Below are positions 12,828 through 26,455 of a stretch of DNA of 64,000 nucleotides, one piece after another. Each line of letters opens with the position of its first letter. Position 1 is the stretch's first letter. The stretch spans positions 682,001-746,000 of the forward strand of contig CAJNOP010000004.1 in assembly GCA_905250075.1 (NCBI GenBank). Direction: 5' to 3'. Below the pieces are notes generated by a model. It worked only from the letters and a program-made list of their open reading frames with translations. It was not told the origin of the DNA and made no database searches. Origin of the DNA: Rotaria sp. Silwood1. Taxonomy: Eukaryota > Rotifera > Eurotatoria > Philodinida > Philodinidae. A program made the translations under genes and the position numbers.

Positions 12828-14997
12828 GAAAAAAAGAATATAGGTTCAAATAAAATATTTCCTTGATAATATTAGATAAATATTTTATTAGAATTTCTAA
12901 TAAAATAAGTATGTTTGATGATTTAAGGTGCACTACATCTTATAATCGTGTCTATGTATTAAGAGAAAAGTTGCTATTCTCTAGTGAGATATGACAAACA
13001 GAAATAACAAGTAATTATAGGAAAAAAAAAAGATGATAATAGATGGAAGTATAGAATATATTCTTGATGAATAAATGCATGCCATAAAACATATTTATAT
13101 ATAACAATTCTTGTATTCCATAACTAATCATTGGAATATACAACTTTTTAATTCCCTAAAGAAAGAAAAAGCATATGACATGATTCAAATTACATAAAAT
13201 AAAATATTTTTTATTGATTATTCTATTTAATATCTTAAATACTTACTTGTATTACAAAAGACTAATTTGTTCAAGGATATCTAATTAAAAAATAGACTTA
13301 TCAATAGACATTCTAAAGTAAATTAATTAAACTGAAAAATCATGAATTTCGAAGCTTAGAAAAAATAAAAATAAAAGCTCGGATTCGATAAAAAGAAAAT
13401 GAATTATAGTAGTGTTTAATACCATCTTAGTTATCGAATGCTATCTTTTCTTTTTTTTTATTAATCAGGATAAAGAAAGAAAAAAAATAAAACTCATGTC
13501 TTCCTATGTTGATCAAACATCTAATCTTACCTTTATTTTTATCTATCACATCAAACATGAAATTGAGTCTTTATATAAAATCTGACTGGCTATTTAAATA
13601 TTTAAATTCTCTTTTTCCAAGGTTATATTTTAAAAAAAAAAACATGTAATATGATAATCAATTCAAATTAGTGCAAAACAAAGTTCAGAAAAATAACTAT
13701 CTATTTGTCTGATAATAATCTGTTTTTTTACTCATTGATCATGTATGGAAGACAACAGATTTTTTTATTTATATATTCTAAAACTACTATTGATCATAGC
13801 GAATAGCATTGATTTATTGAATATATTAAAAATATCGAGTCTTTCTGTTTTTTTACGTACCAATCGACATTGACCATAAAGCCAACGAATAAATATTTTA
13901 ATATGCGAATCATGTCAAGTATTATGGTTACTAATAATAGATATGAAAATTTGATTTAGAAACAAAAATTAGGCTTTTTCTCTCTTGATTATGTTTTCCA
14001 TTTTTGAGTCTCAAGAGACAAAAAAAAAATATGAGATGAGAAAAATAATGATTATGAGAATGTTGTTGTTAACCAAAAGATTATTACATTATTTCGAATA
14101 TGTCAACATGAAATAGAATATAAACTATAAATGACAATCTATTAGGTTTTGTTTTTCTATCTCTTATTAAAATAAACTATTATATTGAATCTATATCCTA
14201 AATATAAATGAAAAAAAAGCAATCAAATTTGAAGAAAATTAATATGCTAAAGATTTAATTAAACATTCAATATTTCTATCTAAACTATGGAAATTTATAA
14301 TGATCAACTAACAGTCTTTTATTGAAACAGATATCTTCTCATTGATTTTTCTCATACAATCTGGATCTCGTGATCAATTTATTCAATTAAAGAACAGCTT
14401 CAAAGTTTAGAATACTCGTATTTTTTGAGATATTTCCTTAATAGTAATATGCCAGAATGAATCAAAGAAATGACGTTTTAATTAACTGCAAGAATTTCTT
14501 ATGAATATAAATATTCTTTTAGTTTCACCTTAAATTTTGAAGAAAGAATAAAGTAACTAGTTTTTTGTATTCGATCGAAAATCTATTGAAAAAGAAATCA
14601 TCTCATAGATCAAATATATTTGCAAAAAAATGAGATACTTCCGAGTTTATCGTGACCTTTTTTTTTATCTGATTGCGCTCAAATCTATAGATAACCCTGA
14701 AGCATAAGGTAAAAAATGTTTTTCAGAAATAGAAAACCATGAAAAATATGGCTTTAGGGACTTCTCATAAATTGAATGCAATCAAACGAAAAAGATTTTG
14801 AAGAACTCAGAGATATCTCATTTTTTTTTCTCAAATATGTTTTTTCAATAAGATGAACTTATTATTAAAATGTTTTCGACCGAATACAGAAAACTAATTG
14901 TAACAATCTCAATTACCCAGACGATCATTCTCTATCAATGTGTGTGTAAGATGAAGTTGAACAACAAGCTCTACTCAAATCTGTTTTTGAGTTATTC

Positions 14998-15432
14998 TTG
15001 CCATTATTCTTAAGAAAAAAAAAATTCAAAAATTACAACTGTAGGAAAACTGTTTATCGTCAGTTTAAATGCAAACTGACGATGAAACCTTCTCAGATGT
15101 TCTCTTTTGATTTCCATGATGTTTTGCCAACAGAAACTATATACTGTTCTGCTATATACCCTAAAGGAATATTGATTTCTATTAAGATATGATGAAGTTA
15201 TCGAGTTTTTAATATTTCTATTTTCAAAAGACCTTTGCAACATTCTAAGTTTTTGGAAAAATCATCTTTCCGAATTTCAGTTCTTAAATTGTTACCTCAA
15301 TTAAAATGTCTCATGTACAGTAGCTTGCACGAAGAATCTCAGAATTTTTTTAGACTTCATATCTCTGAGATACAAACTTTTCAAAATATCTTTGCATTGT
15401 GCAATACTTATGAAAAAGCATCTATTATTTAG
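14998..15432 (+). pseudogene. Decayed coding fragment, copy A
   Basis: Two plus-strand open stretches in different frames (about 15010-15190 and 15235-15430) carry protein-like segments. They include SFDFHDVLPTE, and then FRISVLKLLPQLKCLMYSSL, which has an F-box/LRR-like look. Stops and frame breaks separate them and no splice sites join them. The first stretch resembles a segment on the opposite strand at 17390-17500 in both reading directions, which suggests two old copies of one repeated gene or element. The family is not recognised. Confidence 0.3.
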
Positions 15433-15632
15433 AAAGCTCATCGGTTGAAGATCAGAAGTCTAACAATTCTGAAACTAATTTTACAAGCCAATGAATATGA
15501 GCTCTTTCAATAGAGGTATGCTCATAACAGAGTTGTTGCGGCTGCTTCTTTTTTTTCTACCTGACCCGCCTTACGGATGGAATGATTTTTTTTTCTCTTC
15601 GATCCGCAGGCAATTTTACTGGTTGAAGAGTC

Positions 15633-15665
15633 ATTAACCGGTCGTGTGCTAACTCACGGGTTAAT
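15633..15665. other. Hairpin in a GC-richer island
   Basis: A 7-bp perfect stem (ATTAACC and GGTTAAT) closes around a further partly paired CGTG/CACG stem, inside a GC-richer island of about 120 bp (15540-15660). The T-loop consensus of a tRNA is missing, so I do not call it a tRNA. Confidence 0.35.
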
Positions 15666-17301
15666 CTAAATTTTATTAGAAAAATATTTATTTACAAATT
15701 CATTAATTTTTCTATTGACACATGTGTGAAATTAAGATTTTTTATAATTAGAACATTATCTTTTACTTCTTAGCATATACATAAACATTACGAAATTTCA
15801 ATTAAAATTCAATATAACAAATAATAAAGTAAAAGTGGTAGTATATATTCATATATACAATGTTAAAATATTGACTAAAACAAAATGTTTGCGACATTTT
15901 ATATTCTATAACTATTTGTCTACAAATAAATTATATAATCTTGGTCTTCTTTTTTTGAAAGACATGTTGCCAAATTTTTTGATAAAAATGATAATAAGAA
16001 ATAAGGCCAAAAACTAAAGCACTGTGTGATGGTGAAATATGTTGTTATTCTGCAAGAAATAAAAATGTAAATAACATTAAAAAAATATTTTGTTTTTACT
16101 TCAAACAATATTCTTCATGGTTCTATATGATATAAATTCTAAAAGATATGAATTAAAGTAATATTAATAATCATTAGCGTGCTTGACCTTCTAACTCACT
16201 AGACTGGAATTTATTAGATTATTCTATTTAGGATAATGTCAATATGAACATTAATTATCAAAGGGTCAAAACATAAGAACTTTGAAGAAAGAAATAAAAG
16301 AAGCGTACTAAAAAAATAATATGATTTATGTTCACAAAGTGATCTGTTCTTTTCTCCAAAGAGTTCACGAAGCCGAACAACACAATGATAAGTTTTTCAA
16401 CAGCACTTTACTTCAATTTTTTATGAAATATATATCATAGAATCATGAAGCACATTTTTTTAAATATTATTTTCATATTTACTCCGTTCAGAATAAACAC
16501 ATGTTCTCAAAATAGCTGAAAAATTGACGATGAATCGTAATATATCGAAGTGATAATCGCAAGCTCAAATGTAATAAATCATCAGTTTTTTAAATGATCT
16601 TGACGATTTTTGTGATAATATTGTTATACGGAGAAGAAGTTCCTCTTACTAATTCATAATGATGATCTTTTTTTTGAATTAATCTTTTCTCTGAAGTCGC
16701 TTCAAGCATAACTGTTTTTTGTTAATAAATTAAATATCTAAATCAGTGAACAGTGTAAAAATCCTAATTAAAAAAGCAAGAGACAAAGTATGTCAATCAT
16801 GTACAACTGAATTTCAAAATAGAAAAATTCTAAATCAAAAAGTGAATTGATCTCAAAGCATATTTTAAATTTTCTATATTATCAAACACATTCATTTAAT
16901 GTAAATTAATGGGAATGCAGATCATTTTCTCAAAACTATTCTATCTCATAAATATCATAATAGTAGCATGCCTGCTGAAATTAAATTTTTTTTCTTTTGG
17001 TTCCAAATCCCTATGCATGTACAGAAGGAAGAAGCAACAGGTATTTCAGACTTTGAGTCAGTTGTTTCCTTATAGGATTATATTTTAAAATGTGTAGAAA
17101 ATATATTTGAGTGTAAATTTTATAGACTTAAAATATTTCTCTACGATTCTCAATCCATAATTGAAATCAAGGATTAAACTCGATCTATCGCTGATTTTTG
17201 AAAAATCGTTTCTTATGCTATAATCACGATAAAATTTGATTTTACATTGACTTTTTTTTTGATAATCACTAACATCATTACATAATACTTCAATTTTAGT
17301 C

Positions 17302-17577
17302 TTATATAATGAAATTATCATTTGATATATCGAAGAGAAGATCGGCATTCACAGTCTTTTGAAAATAAAATACTCCAAAAATTTCATAAGTGCACCATAT
17401 TTGAATAGACATACAAATCTTATTAGGATTCTTACTAGAACACGATGTAGACAAAACATCATTGAAATCCGAAGAAGATATGTTGAGTGGCTCTATCATG
17501 AGTATTTAAGAATATATTCGAGTATCGACATCGAGTTTGAAGAACTATTGAATCAAATGCACTATTCAATACTATAG
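17302..17577 (-). pseudogene. Decayed coding fragment, copy B (inverted relative to copy A)
   Basis: The minus strand at 17390-17500 reads SSSDFNDVLSTS followed by MSIQIWCTYEIFGVFYFQK. This parallels the SFDFHDVLPTE...ISIKI stretch of copy A. The opposite strand of both copies also aligns (YLNR...RT...QNI.EI.R...). There is no start codon and no flanking exon. It looks like a fossil of the same multicopy sequence. Confidence 0.3.
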
Positions 17578-19254
17578 ATGTTATGAGAAAAGTTGTAATC
17601 TATAGACTCAACTATTCGATTCGATTATTTTCGAATTTACTTTCTCATATGTCTAATAGATTATTGAATTTTTTACAAAAAATTATGTTAAGAATCAATA
17701 CAGAATTATTTTTAATTTAACTAGAATGCCTATCAAAAATCCAAAAAAGAAAAATTCTAATAACTTACAAAGATTCAATGAAGGATACATTTGAAAGTTG
17801 TAATGGAATTATGATCGATGAAAACAACTTTTTTTTTTTTTTAAAGAATAATCACTATTACTATATTCGATTTATTTAAGAATATTTAATAGTTTCACAT
17901 TTCGAAAGTAGAAATTTTTTTTCCTTTCTAAAATCTCTAATAGAACATTTAACTGTTGAGAATTTTTATACAAATTTTAAGTACAATGAGTAATGTTGAT
18001 TGTGTTCTTCCTTTCATTGATTTTCACCATTTCTATATGTATCATCGTTACCTATGAAACAAGCAACAGTTTGCATTGACTGATAAAAACTTTATAAATA
18101 ACAACGTCTACAAGTTTTTGTTTTTTTTTTGTATGAGAAAGAATAAATCAACAATCATTATTTGTATAGTCGAAGAGTAATTTAAAATAGAGACAAGCAA
18201 TGATTAATGTAATAACAATAAATGATAATGTGTCAAATGTCATAATGAATCAGTGAGAAATATTTCATAGAAAAATAAACATGTCTAAATCTAACATTTT
18301 TATTCTTACGAAATGCTTCAGCAGTTTAATTGATGCAATAATGACTGTTATTTTCTTTTTATATTTATAATTAGGACACAGATGACAAGGTTATGATATT
18401 ATCTTTTTTTTTTTTTCATTAATATAAAAATGTTCCTCGATTGATTGTATTTAATGACAAAAATTAATTTATGATTTATTTATCAAGAGAAAATTCTCGA
18501 AATAATTTCATTTGTTATTTGATTGTTATTCTTAGATCTCTTCTATATACAAAATTCTTCGTTAATCAGTGAACTGTTTGACATTTCATCTGCATTCAAT
18601 ATCATAAAACATATGACTATCATTTTTTCTTTTGCTAGTATCATCTCTAAAAAAAACAACAAGAAGGTTTTCTTGACATTTTCATACCGGAAAAATTTTA
18701 TTACGAAAACTTATTTCTAATTTCAAAAATAATTCCGAGATCGTATCAATAGTCCTTCTGGCATAAAAAACAAATATCTAGAAATATTTTTTTTTACAGG
18801 AGTTTGCTACCAAATGAAATCAAAAAATATTCTGATCTTTTTGTTTGCTTAAAAAACCTAATGAGAAAAACAATATCGATTGAATAACAAATTTAAATGA
18901 TTTCTATTTGCATTATCAAATATTCGAAATAAAAAAAAAAAAGAATGTCATATGTTTTTTTTTGCATTACGAACAATAGACATTCATCACATGATCGTTG
19001 ATCACAAGACAAATATTAAAACCTTGTGCTAAAAATAAAATCGTCATTAACACTCCATTGATTTTTCTTTGTTATTCTAGTTTATTCTTTTTATTTTTAT
19101 CAAGATTTGGGCAATGATTATCTATCCCATATATCTATATATGTCTAGGGCAAATTCTACTTCGCAATAACAACATTCATCACATGATACTATGACTTCA
19201 TAGGTGGGTAGAAGAAGAAAAAGAAGAAATAGAATAGAAGCTTCTCGAATATAC

Positions 19255-19595
19255 ATTGTTTAGCTCTCTTTTTCTTCTCTTTCTGTTCGTTACTAAGGGT
19301 TCGTTTTCTCTATATGCATTTCTTCTGTTTCTTTTTTTTTTCCCTTCTATCGTTTGCAATTATATGCCCGTCGTCATCATCATTGAGAACAATCCAGCAT
19401 AGACACGAAAGAGAGAGAAAGAGAGAAAAAGAGAAATCAATAGAGAGTATATATATAGCAAACACTTCTATATCGACTACATTCACAACATCATTTGCCA
19501 TTTGGTATTAATACATATCTTGTGTTTTCATCATACTGATGATCCACCATGAAGTAACGACGTTGGTTTGTATACCACGTCGATGAGCAACTAAG
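19255..19595 (+). other. Possible non-coding 5' exon with strong splice donor
   Basis: A CT- and GA-rich, less AT-rich block ends in CTAAG followed by GTAAGTAAAG, a near-consensus donor. An ATG just upstream (ACCATGAAGTAA) opens only a two-codon frame, as in a 5' UTR. The next coding gene on this strand is the NAD kinase, about 13 kb away across the assembly gap, so any link is speculative. A long non-coding RNA exon is equally possible. Confidence 0.25.
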
Positions 19596-22500
19596 GTAAG
19601 TAAAGTTATTTTATTTTTTTTATGCGCAATATATATATAATGTATTCCTCATGCATATTGTATGATGGAAAATTTCGTTCGTCTTGTTTGTTTATCTTAT
19701 TAGAATAGATATACAAGAATTGGCTTGTCCAAAAAAAAAATCAGGTTTTCATATTTGAGATTTTCTATCGATCGTTTTGTTTATTACAGAAATTCTAAAT
19801 AAAAATCATCAGACGACATTCAATTAAAAAAAGAAACATACATACACACTGATGAGTTTATTTTGTTATTATCTTTTCATATTTTTGAATAATTTCAGTG
19901 TTGATTTTTGAATCGACAATCATGTAATCAACTGAATTTTTTTCCCAAGTGATATAAATTCTTTGATTTCTCTTTTTGTTTTTTTTCCGTTTTATAGTTC
20001 GTTTACTATTTTTTTTTCGAGCAAGTATGATCCAATTTTTTTTATATTCCTTGGATTGTTTTTTTTTTTGTTTTATTTTTTTTTCTTTTCTCTGTCTCTC
20101 TCCATAGACGGTTTACCTTTTCTTTAGTTTTGTCGAAATATCGGCCATGATATGCAGACACTATAACGAGTCTCATTGATTGAGATAGATTCAGAATCAT
20201 TCTATGGGTTAATATTATTGATTTTCTGGTAGGACATCTACTGTTATACAGTGCCCAATGTGTTTGTTCGACAGTAGCATCACTATGAAATGATATATTT
20301 ATGGTGGTAGGAAATATTTGTCTATTTCCAAGATTTTTTTATCATATAGTTAAACTAATGAATGTTACAATTAAATCTACGATTTTTCTTCGACAAAATC
20401 TGGTAAAATGTTTTTAAATTTTCATCAAGATTCCGTTCTTATGTAGAATCAAAAAAAATAACCACATACACAGAAACTATCGGAACAGCTATGACACATA
20501 CATTCCAGCATCAATTTAAAGAAATTAATTCAGAGCTATGGTAGGAAGATTTAAATCGTACATCGTCAAACTTTTGTATCTAGTTTATACATCCATATCA
20601 AAATTCAATATGTAATATTATTCGGCTTTTTATAAAAATCATATGTTATAGTAATGAAAGTTAATTAGAAAAAAGTGCAGTTTTTTTTTATTTTTCTTTT
20701 TGTTTTTTTTTACTTGGCATTAATTTATTACACAAGGTAGAAGTTTTTTGTTATATCAATCGATTATTTATTTCTACAGAAAGAAAAGATTAATTACAAA
20801 AAGAAAACTACTATGCATATAAATTTTATTATATTTTGTTAAAATGTACAAATGAAGATTATATTATGGTTTATTTCTATGAGCTTTATTTATTAAGCTT
20901 CGAGTCAATTTTGCGAATATATATAGATTCTTCTCGAGAAAAGAAGACGAAGAAAGAAGAAATTATCGTGTTCACACAAAATAAAATATCAAATTCTGCC
21001 ATTCATTCATAACAAATTACAGAGAAGCAAAATTTAATAAATTTCATAGAGAATATATTTTCGGTGAATTCGTCGTTTTCAGGGAGCATTTATGTCCGTT
21101 ATATGTACAAAAGCTGGACAGCCAAGAACATAGATGAGTCGTAGTTAGACTCTCTGTGTATAGCAATATATATATATAATATATGTTTGTTCGTAATGTC
21201 AATTCATGTCGAGTACAAGAATTACAGATAATAAATTATTTAAATTAATATTAAATTGTAAGCCATTTATATATATTATTTTAATGCGTTGACATATTCA
21301 AAGGCAGCAAAAAAAATCCAAAAAAAATCATATGATGATTATGCTGATTAAAACACAGTTAAGAAGGAAAAGAAAAAAAAAAGAACTTCTTTTATTAATG
21401 ATGGATAAACAAACAAATCTAAATTTCGAAGAGTGATGAGATAATAATATATGATTTATTTACTTATGTTATGGCTCGAATATTAGACCAGCATTTTTCT
21501 GATTTCTTAATTCAAGTTATTTGCAGAATTAATTTTTCTTTTTCTTATATGTAAGTTTCCTTTTCAAATATTTGGTTATTTTTTATCAACATATGGAATA
21601 TGTTATTTAGTTATTTTAATGAAAAGACAAGAAAAAAAAAAACAAGATGAGAAATATGTTCTCATTCTTTAGAGAACAGAAAAAACATCCAAATGAAAAA
21701 TCCTACAGTAAATAATCAATGTGTCTGCGTGAAATTTCTTCTCTCTTCATTAATAAGAATAATAATTTAAAATTTTCATTTTGTTTGTATTTAATAATGA
21801 TATTTATATATACAAAAAAAAAAAACAATGAATTTAATTTACTAAATTGTATCATTATGTGATAATTTATCTTCTAAAAAAGATGAAAAAAAAAAAATTT
21901 TACAATAAATGTATTTCAAACTACCCTTTTATGTTATGTTAATGTGTTATTATGTATATTCAATTAGTGAAGATATTTTTTTTCTGTTGTTGTATGAAAT
22001 TATATTTAAAACAAGATGGAAAAATTATAAGAATAATTTTTATATATAAAAAAAAAAAAGAAAAAATTAATTTCTTATGGTGTGTTCCTTTTTCTTACAA
22101 AACTTATTTTACTATGATAAAGTTTTGTTTTTTATTAAATCAAAATTAAAAATAGTTATCAAAATTAAATTAGATATATATAGGCATTTAATCAAAAAAC
22201 CAAACTATTGATATGATTATAATCAATTTATGAATAATGCGTGAAAGATTTTGTTTTTTTGGGGGTAAGGGTAAAAAGTTTAGAAATTTCTGTTTTTAGG
22301 TTTAATACATTCTTCTATATGAGTTAATTAAGTACAAATATTTATCAAGATTTATTTGGCCTTGTATTTCTATGGAAATTTTCTTTATGAGTGATAATGA
22401 TTTTGTTTTTTTTTTCGTCATGTAAGAAAAGCAATAATGTAATCGATTAAATGAAGTTTTGGTACTTGAGAAAAAGAAAAAGAAAATGATTTATATATGA

Positions 22501-25252
22501 TTAACAAAATAGCAAGAAAGAAAATACTATATCCAACAAATATTAATATGTTCAATGATGAATAATATTTAAGTTAGATATTGCAATATTAAAGAATAAT
22601 ATATCAAATAGTTAGACAACAAAGTTTTTTTTTTTGTTTACATTAAAGCAAAGATTCTTTATTAATTGAAATATTCTGTTATAATATGAAAAGTTTATTA
22701 TCAAGAACAGCAAAATTAATATTCCATTGAGAATTGATCGATTTCAATAGAAAAAAAAAAAACAAAAAATGAATGAAATTATCTGTTTTGTTAATTTATA
22801 TGCATGAAATATAATTAAGTTTACAATAATGATTTATATTTTAATTACATATAAATTAAGTTGTTGAATGTGCTGTCGTTTTGTTTTTGTTATTGGACAT
22901 AGGGTAAGATAGAGATAAAATTTTTTAGGTTTTAGTTATTTCAAAAAAAAAAATTCTTCGTCCATTATGCGTCTGAAATTTATTTTAAATATATTCTTTG
23001 AAGAAAGAAATTTTATATATTAAAGTTAAAATGTTCTTGGCTGTATTAGTTAATAATTAAATTATTAGTTTTACAAAGTTATTTAGTTACACAAAATATA
23101 TGCAAAATTTTTGTTTTGAATTATAAATGATAAAAATATATATTACAATACGTAAGTTTATGAATCTCAATAAGTCAGATAATATGAATAATTGATAAAG
23201 AAGCTGTTTTATTGCTTAATAATTCTGTATACAGCAGTTTAATTATTGACCTTACAATTCATAGTATTTAGTATGGGACTTTAAAAAGTATATGTTCTGT
23301 TTATTAATCAAGTCTTGTTTTGGTTATTGGTTAATGATTTTTATATGATATTAGAATGAAATCATATTTATTTCATGATGAATATTATTTTATAAATTAA
23401 CAAAAGAAATATTTTATTCATAGTCTGTTGTTTTCGTAATTACAAAAAAACAATATTCTCATATATTGAAGTCAGATTAAGATTCATAACATAAGAATAG
23501 ATATGTAAGTTTATAAAGAAACAAAATTCTATAGTTACTATATTTATTTACCTTTTAGAGAATAAAAAAAAATCTATATAGTCAAAGAAAAATTTAAAAA
23601 ATCAATAACAATCAAATTTAATAGTCAATCTGCACCAAAATGTATATATATTTCATGATTATCTGTAGTATTTCTGTGTGAAACTTGAGAATTATATTAC
23701 GCATGTTTAAATATGAAATAATTAGTTTTACTATTCTATATGTTTATCCTCTATATATATTGTTATTGTAAAATTATATATGTGGGTTTCACTTCATTGA
23801 TAACACTTTAAATGATCACAATTGAAAATTAATGAAAATCCTTAATGTGTTGTCCTGCTTGTTTTCTCATATATATTTATCCACAGCTTTATTTATAATG
23901 AATATAAAATATGGGTTCGTTTATTGCTTGATAAAAGCTTTTATTTACTCCTCTTAAGTCACATTTCTTTTTATTTCGTTCGAGATCACAAAAAAAAAAA
24001 AGAAAAATCTTTTTTGCTTATTAATGAATGTAAATTATCTTTTATATAGTCACTTGTAGTATATCCGTTGTTCGCTCTTTCTGTTTCTTTAGACTACTGT
24101 CTGACATCAGCTAGAAATGCATTTGAAATTTTTTCTTTTTATCAAAAAAAACAACAAAAAAATGAATATAAGTTATTTTTCTTTCCAAAAACAAATCTAA
24201 ACAAAATGTTCAATGCTTGATGAATGATGACGTTATTTTTTACAGTAGTCATTTACATTAAAATTTAGCGACAGCGTGATATGATAAAAAAATATTCTCT
24301 ATTAAATATTGTTTGTTTTGTTTTGTATTAGAGTTTGTTGATAATATACACAAAATTTTTTTTTAAAATAAGATTTTGATGTAAATTGGTTCAAATAAGA
24401 CATTTATAATCATTATTGAATTTAGTAAAATGTTGCTTTTTGTGAAGATGAATGTTTAATAGTAGATAAATTTTTTATTTAAAAATAGCTTAGAAAATAA
24501 GATAATGGTGTATCTGCTATGTAGTAGTAAGGTTTTAGAAGTTAGGTTTATTTTCAATATCAATTGGTTCAATGATTCAACGTCAATGCATTCATAACAA
24601 CAACGAACTGGTTCTTTTTTTTTTTTATTGTAATGTTTTTCTTTGATACAAAAATAAAAGTGTTGGAGAAAAATGAATAAAAAAACAACCTTGTTTTCAT
24701 ATATGAAAAAAAAGAATATAAGTTACAAAAGGTACAAACCTATTATGCATTCATTCAAATTGCTCTATTTGTTTTAAATAAGTCCAGTCAAGCGTATGTA
24801 TAGTATATAAAAGTATAGCAAAATGATAGTTTCATCAAAAATGATTCAACAATTCTATTTGATTTTTTTTTCATCAAGATCAAATTCTGGACGACAAAAT
24901 CTTAATGAATCATGATGCATTTTAATGATCATATGTTACACATCTACCATAATCAATTAACATCAAGCAGAATTTTGTTGCAGTCTATCAGAAATTCATG
25001 AGAACCCATCAAAATCTACTTTTTGATCTTTCGTCAGATGTGTATCGTACAACTGTATGGCTACTGCAATCCCCAAGATCCATTAGAATCTGCTTTTTCT
25101 CTGTCTTGTTTATATTATATGATGGAACTTTTATTAATGTCTGAAAGAGCAAGGAACAAAAACTAACATCAGGCTTTTTCTAATAAAACATTGCAGATTA
25201 TCTATAACATCTGGAACCAATATCTACATGGATTTATTTTACAAAGCATATA
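19596..25252. other. Intergenic desert, middle part
   Basis: About 5.7 kb of very AT-rich sequence with many poly-A/T runs. I find no ORF with coding character, RNA gene, long repeat or transposon end. Confidence 0.7.
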
Positions 25253-26455
25253 ATCACACACATGGGCGGCGCAAGATCAGTTTTGTAGGGGTAGCAATAA
25301 ACTGTTAAATGAGCTCTGCTTTCTGCCCCTTGCTCAGTCTGATGCAAAAATTTTTTTTCATGAGAACTAAACTTCTCGAATGTACTGTATGCAAAGTTCG
25401 AGCATTAACTCCTCTAGTAGTGCATTAAACCCGCTTTAATTAGTATATGCACTTTTTATTGAGTACGTTTACTTGTTCAATTTTAGTCTTCAAACACTAT
25501 TAGATGTTCACAAATGTTTATTATTAATAGGAAAAAATACGTTCTTATTCGAGAATGATATACAATTATTTTGTTCATTTTCAAAAAAATTCCAATAGCA
25601 TCAATATCAATTTCATAATCTCATTCAAACGAGTGTCCCATAATAAACGGCCGGTTTTTGTATTTCAGATTTTAATCTTTAAAAATTTTATTAAAAAATC
25701 GAGTATACCACAAGATGCAGCGTGAACAACTCTACAATTCACAAAGTAAAGCGTATTTTGGTTGTGTAATTTTTATTTTCCAAAAATAAGCAAAACTCCG
25801 TCAGAATAATTTCCATTGTATCTGAAAGATCATTTTTCTATTACAATGAGCAAATCATTTTTTTCTTATTTTATCCTTTTATCACCTAATTGGTTTTATC
25901 GCATATACCTCAAGATGCAGCGTAAAAAGTTCTACAGTGTACAAAGTAAAACTTTTTTAATTGTATACTTTGTGTTTTGAAAAGAAGCAAAATTCTGTGA
26001 GACCGTTTTGCGCAGCGTCGAAAATTGATTGCGCAGAATTCTATTTATTTTGAAAATACCAAGTCTACAATTAAAATAAGCTTTCCTTTGTAGCTGCAGA
26101 GATCTTTACGCTCCATCTAGTACCTGTTTTCTGTACTTTTTTAAAATGTATTTAAAGATTAAAATATGAAATAGAAAAATTGGCCAATTTATTATGGGAC
26201 ACCCGATATATATTCCGAGAAACAGATACATCAGGATAGCAATAAACAATTCCTGAGACTAAAATTTAATCTTCATACATAAAATATAGAATTACATCGA
26301 ATATATGTATGTTGAATAAAGTAGTTTTACTCTAGAATATACAGGAAGCGTAAGAAATTAGAGAAAGCAATAAGTTCTTATTGATTCCAATAATTTATTT
26401 TAGGAGTTGCAATTGCTAACTATTACATTGCTAGCGCGCCGCCTATGATCAGACA
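25253..26455. mobile_element. hAT-like non-autonomous DNA element, including its 8-bp target duplication
   Basis: The element proper is 25261-26447. Its ends are CATGGGCGGCGC and GCGCCGCCTATG, inverted with one mismatch in 12. The flanks are ATCACACA (25253-25260) and ATCAGACA (26448-26455), an 8-bp target duplication with one mismatch. An 8-bp duplication and a GGGCGGCGC-type terminus are typical of the hAT superfamily (established knowledge). No transposase ORF is present, so it is a deletion derivative or MITE. A second TIR element sits inside it (25630-26205). Confidence 0.6.
25630..26205. mobile_element. TIR element nested in the hAT-like element
   Basis: The ends are CGAGTGTCCCATAATAAA and the inverse of CGGGTGTCCCATAATAAA. 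The similarity continues inward for about 55 bp (..GGCC..TTTTT.TATTTCA.ATTTTAATCTTTAAA). Inside are two direct copies of a block of about 100 bp, each starting near CAAGATGCAGCGT (about 25711 and 25911). There is no ORF. The GGGTGTCCC-type end suggests a Tc1/mariner-type MITE, but I cannot define a TA duplication, so the superfamily is open. Confidence 0.6.

Larger units (their letters stand above)
11614..19254. other. Intergenic desert, left part
   Basis: About 7.6 kb with no intact gene. The first 0.8 kb (to about 12430) is less AT-rich and probably holds the promoter and 5' UTR of the minus-strand gene starting at 11613. It also has a CT/GA-rich stretch around 12560-12600. The rest is AT-rich with poly-A/T runs, microsatellites, a GC-richer island with a hairpin at 15530-15665, and decayed coding fragments near 15.0-15.4 and 17.3-17.6 kb. 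Confidence 0.7.

Noticed and set aside
15540-15665. tRNA gene in the GC-richer island
   Set aside because: There is a good hairpin, but the A and B box motifs and the T-loop consensus are missing.
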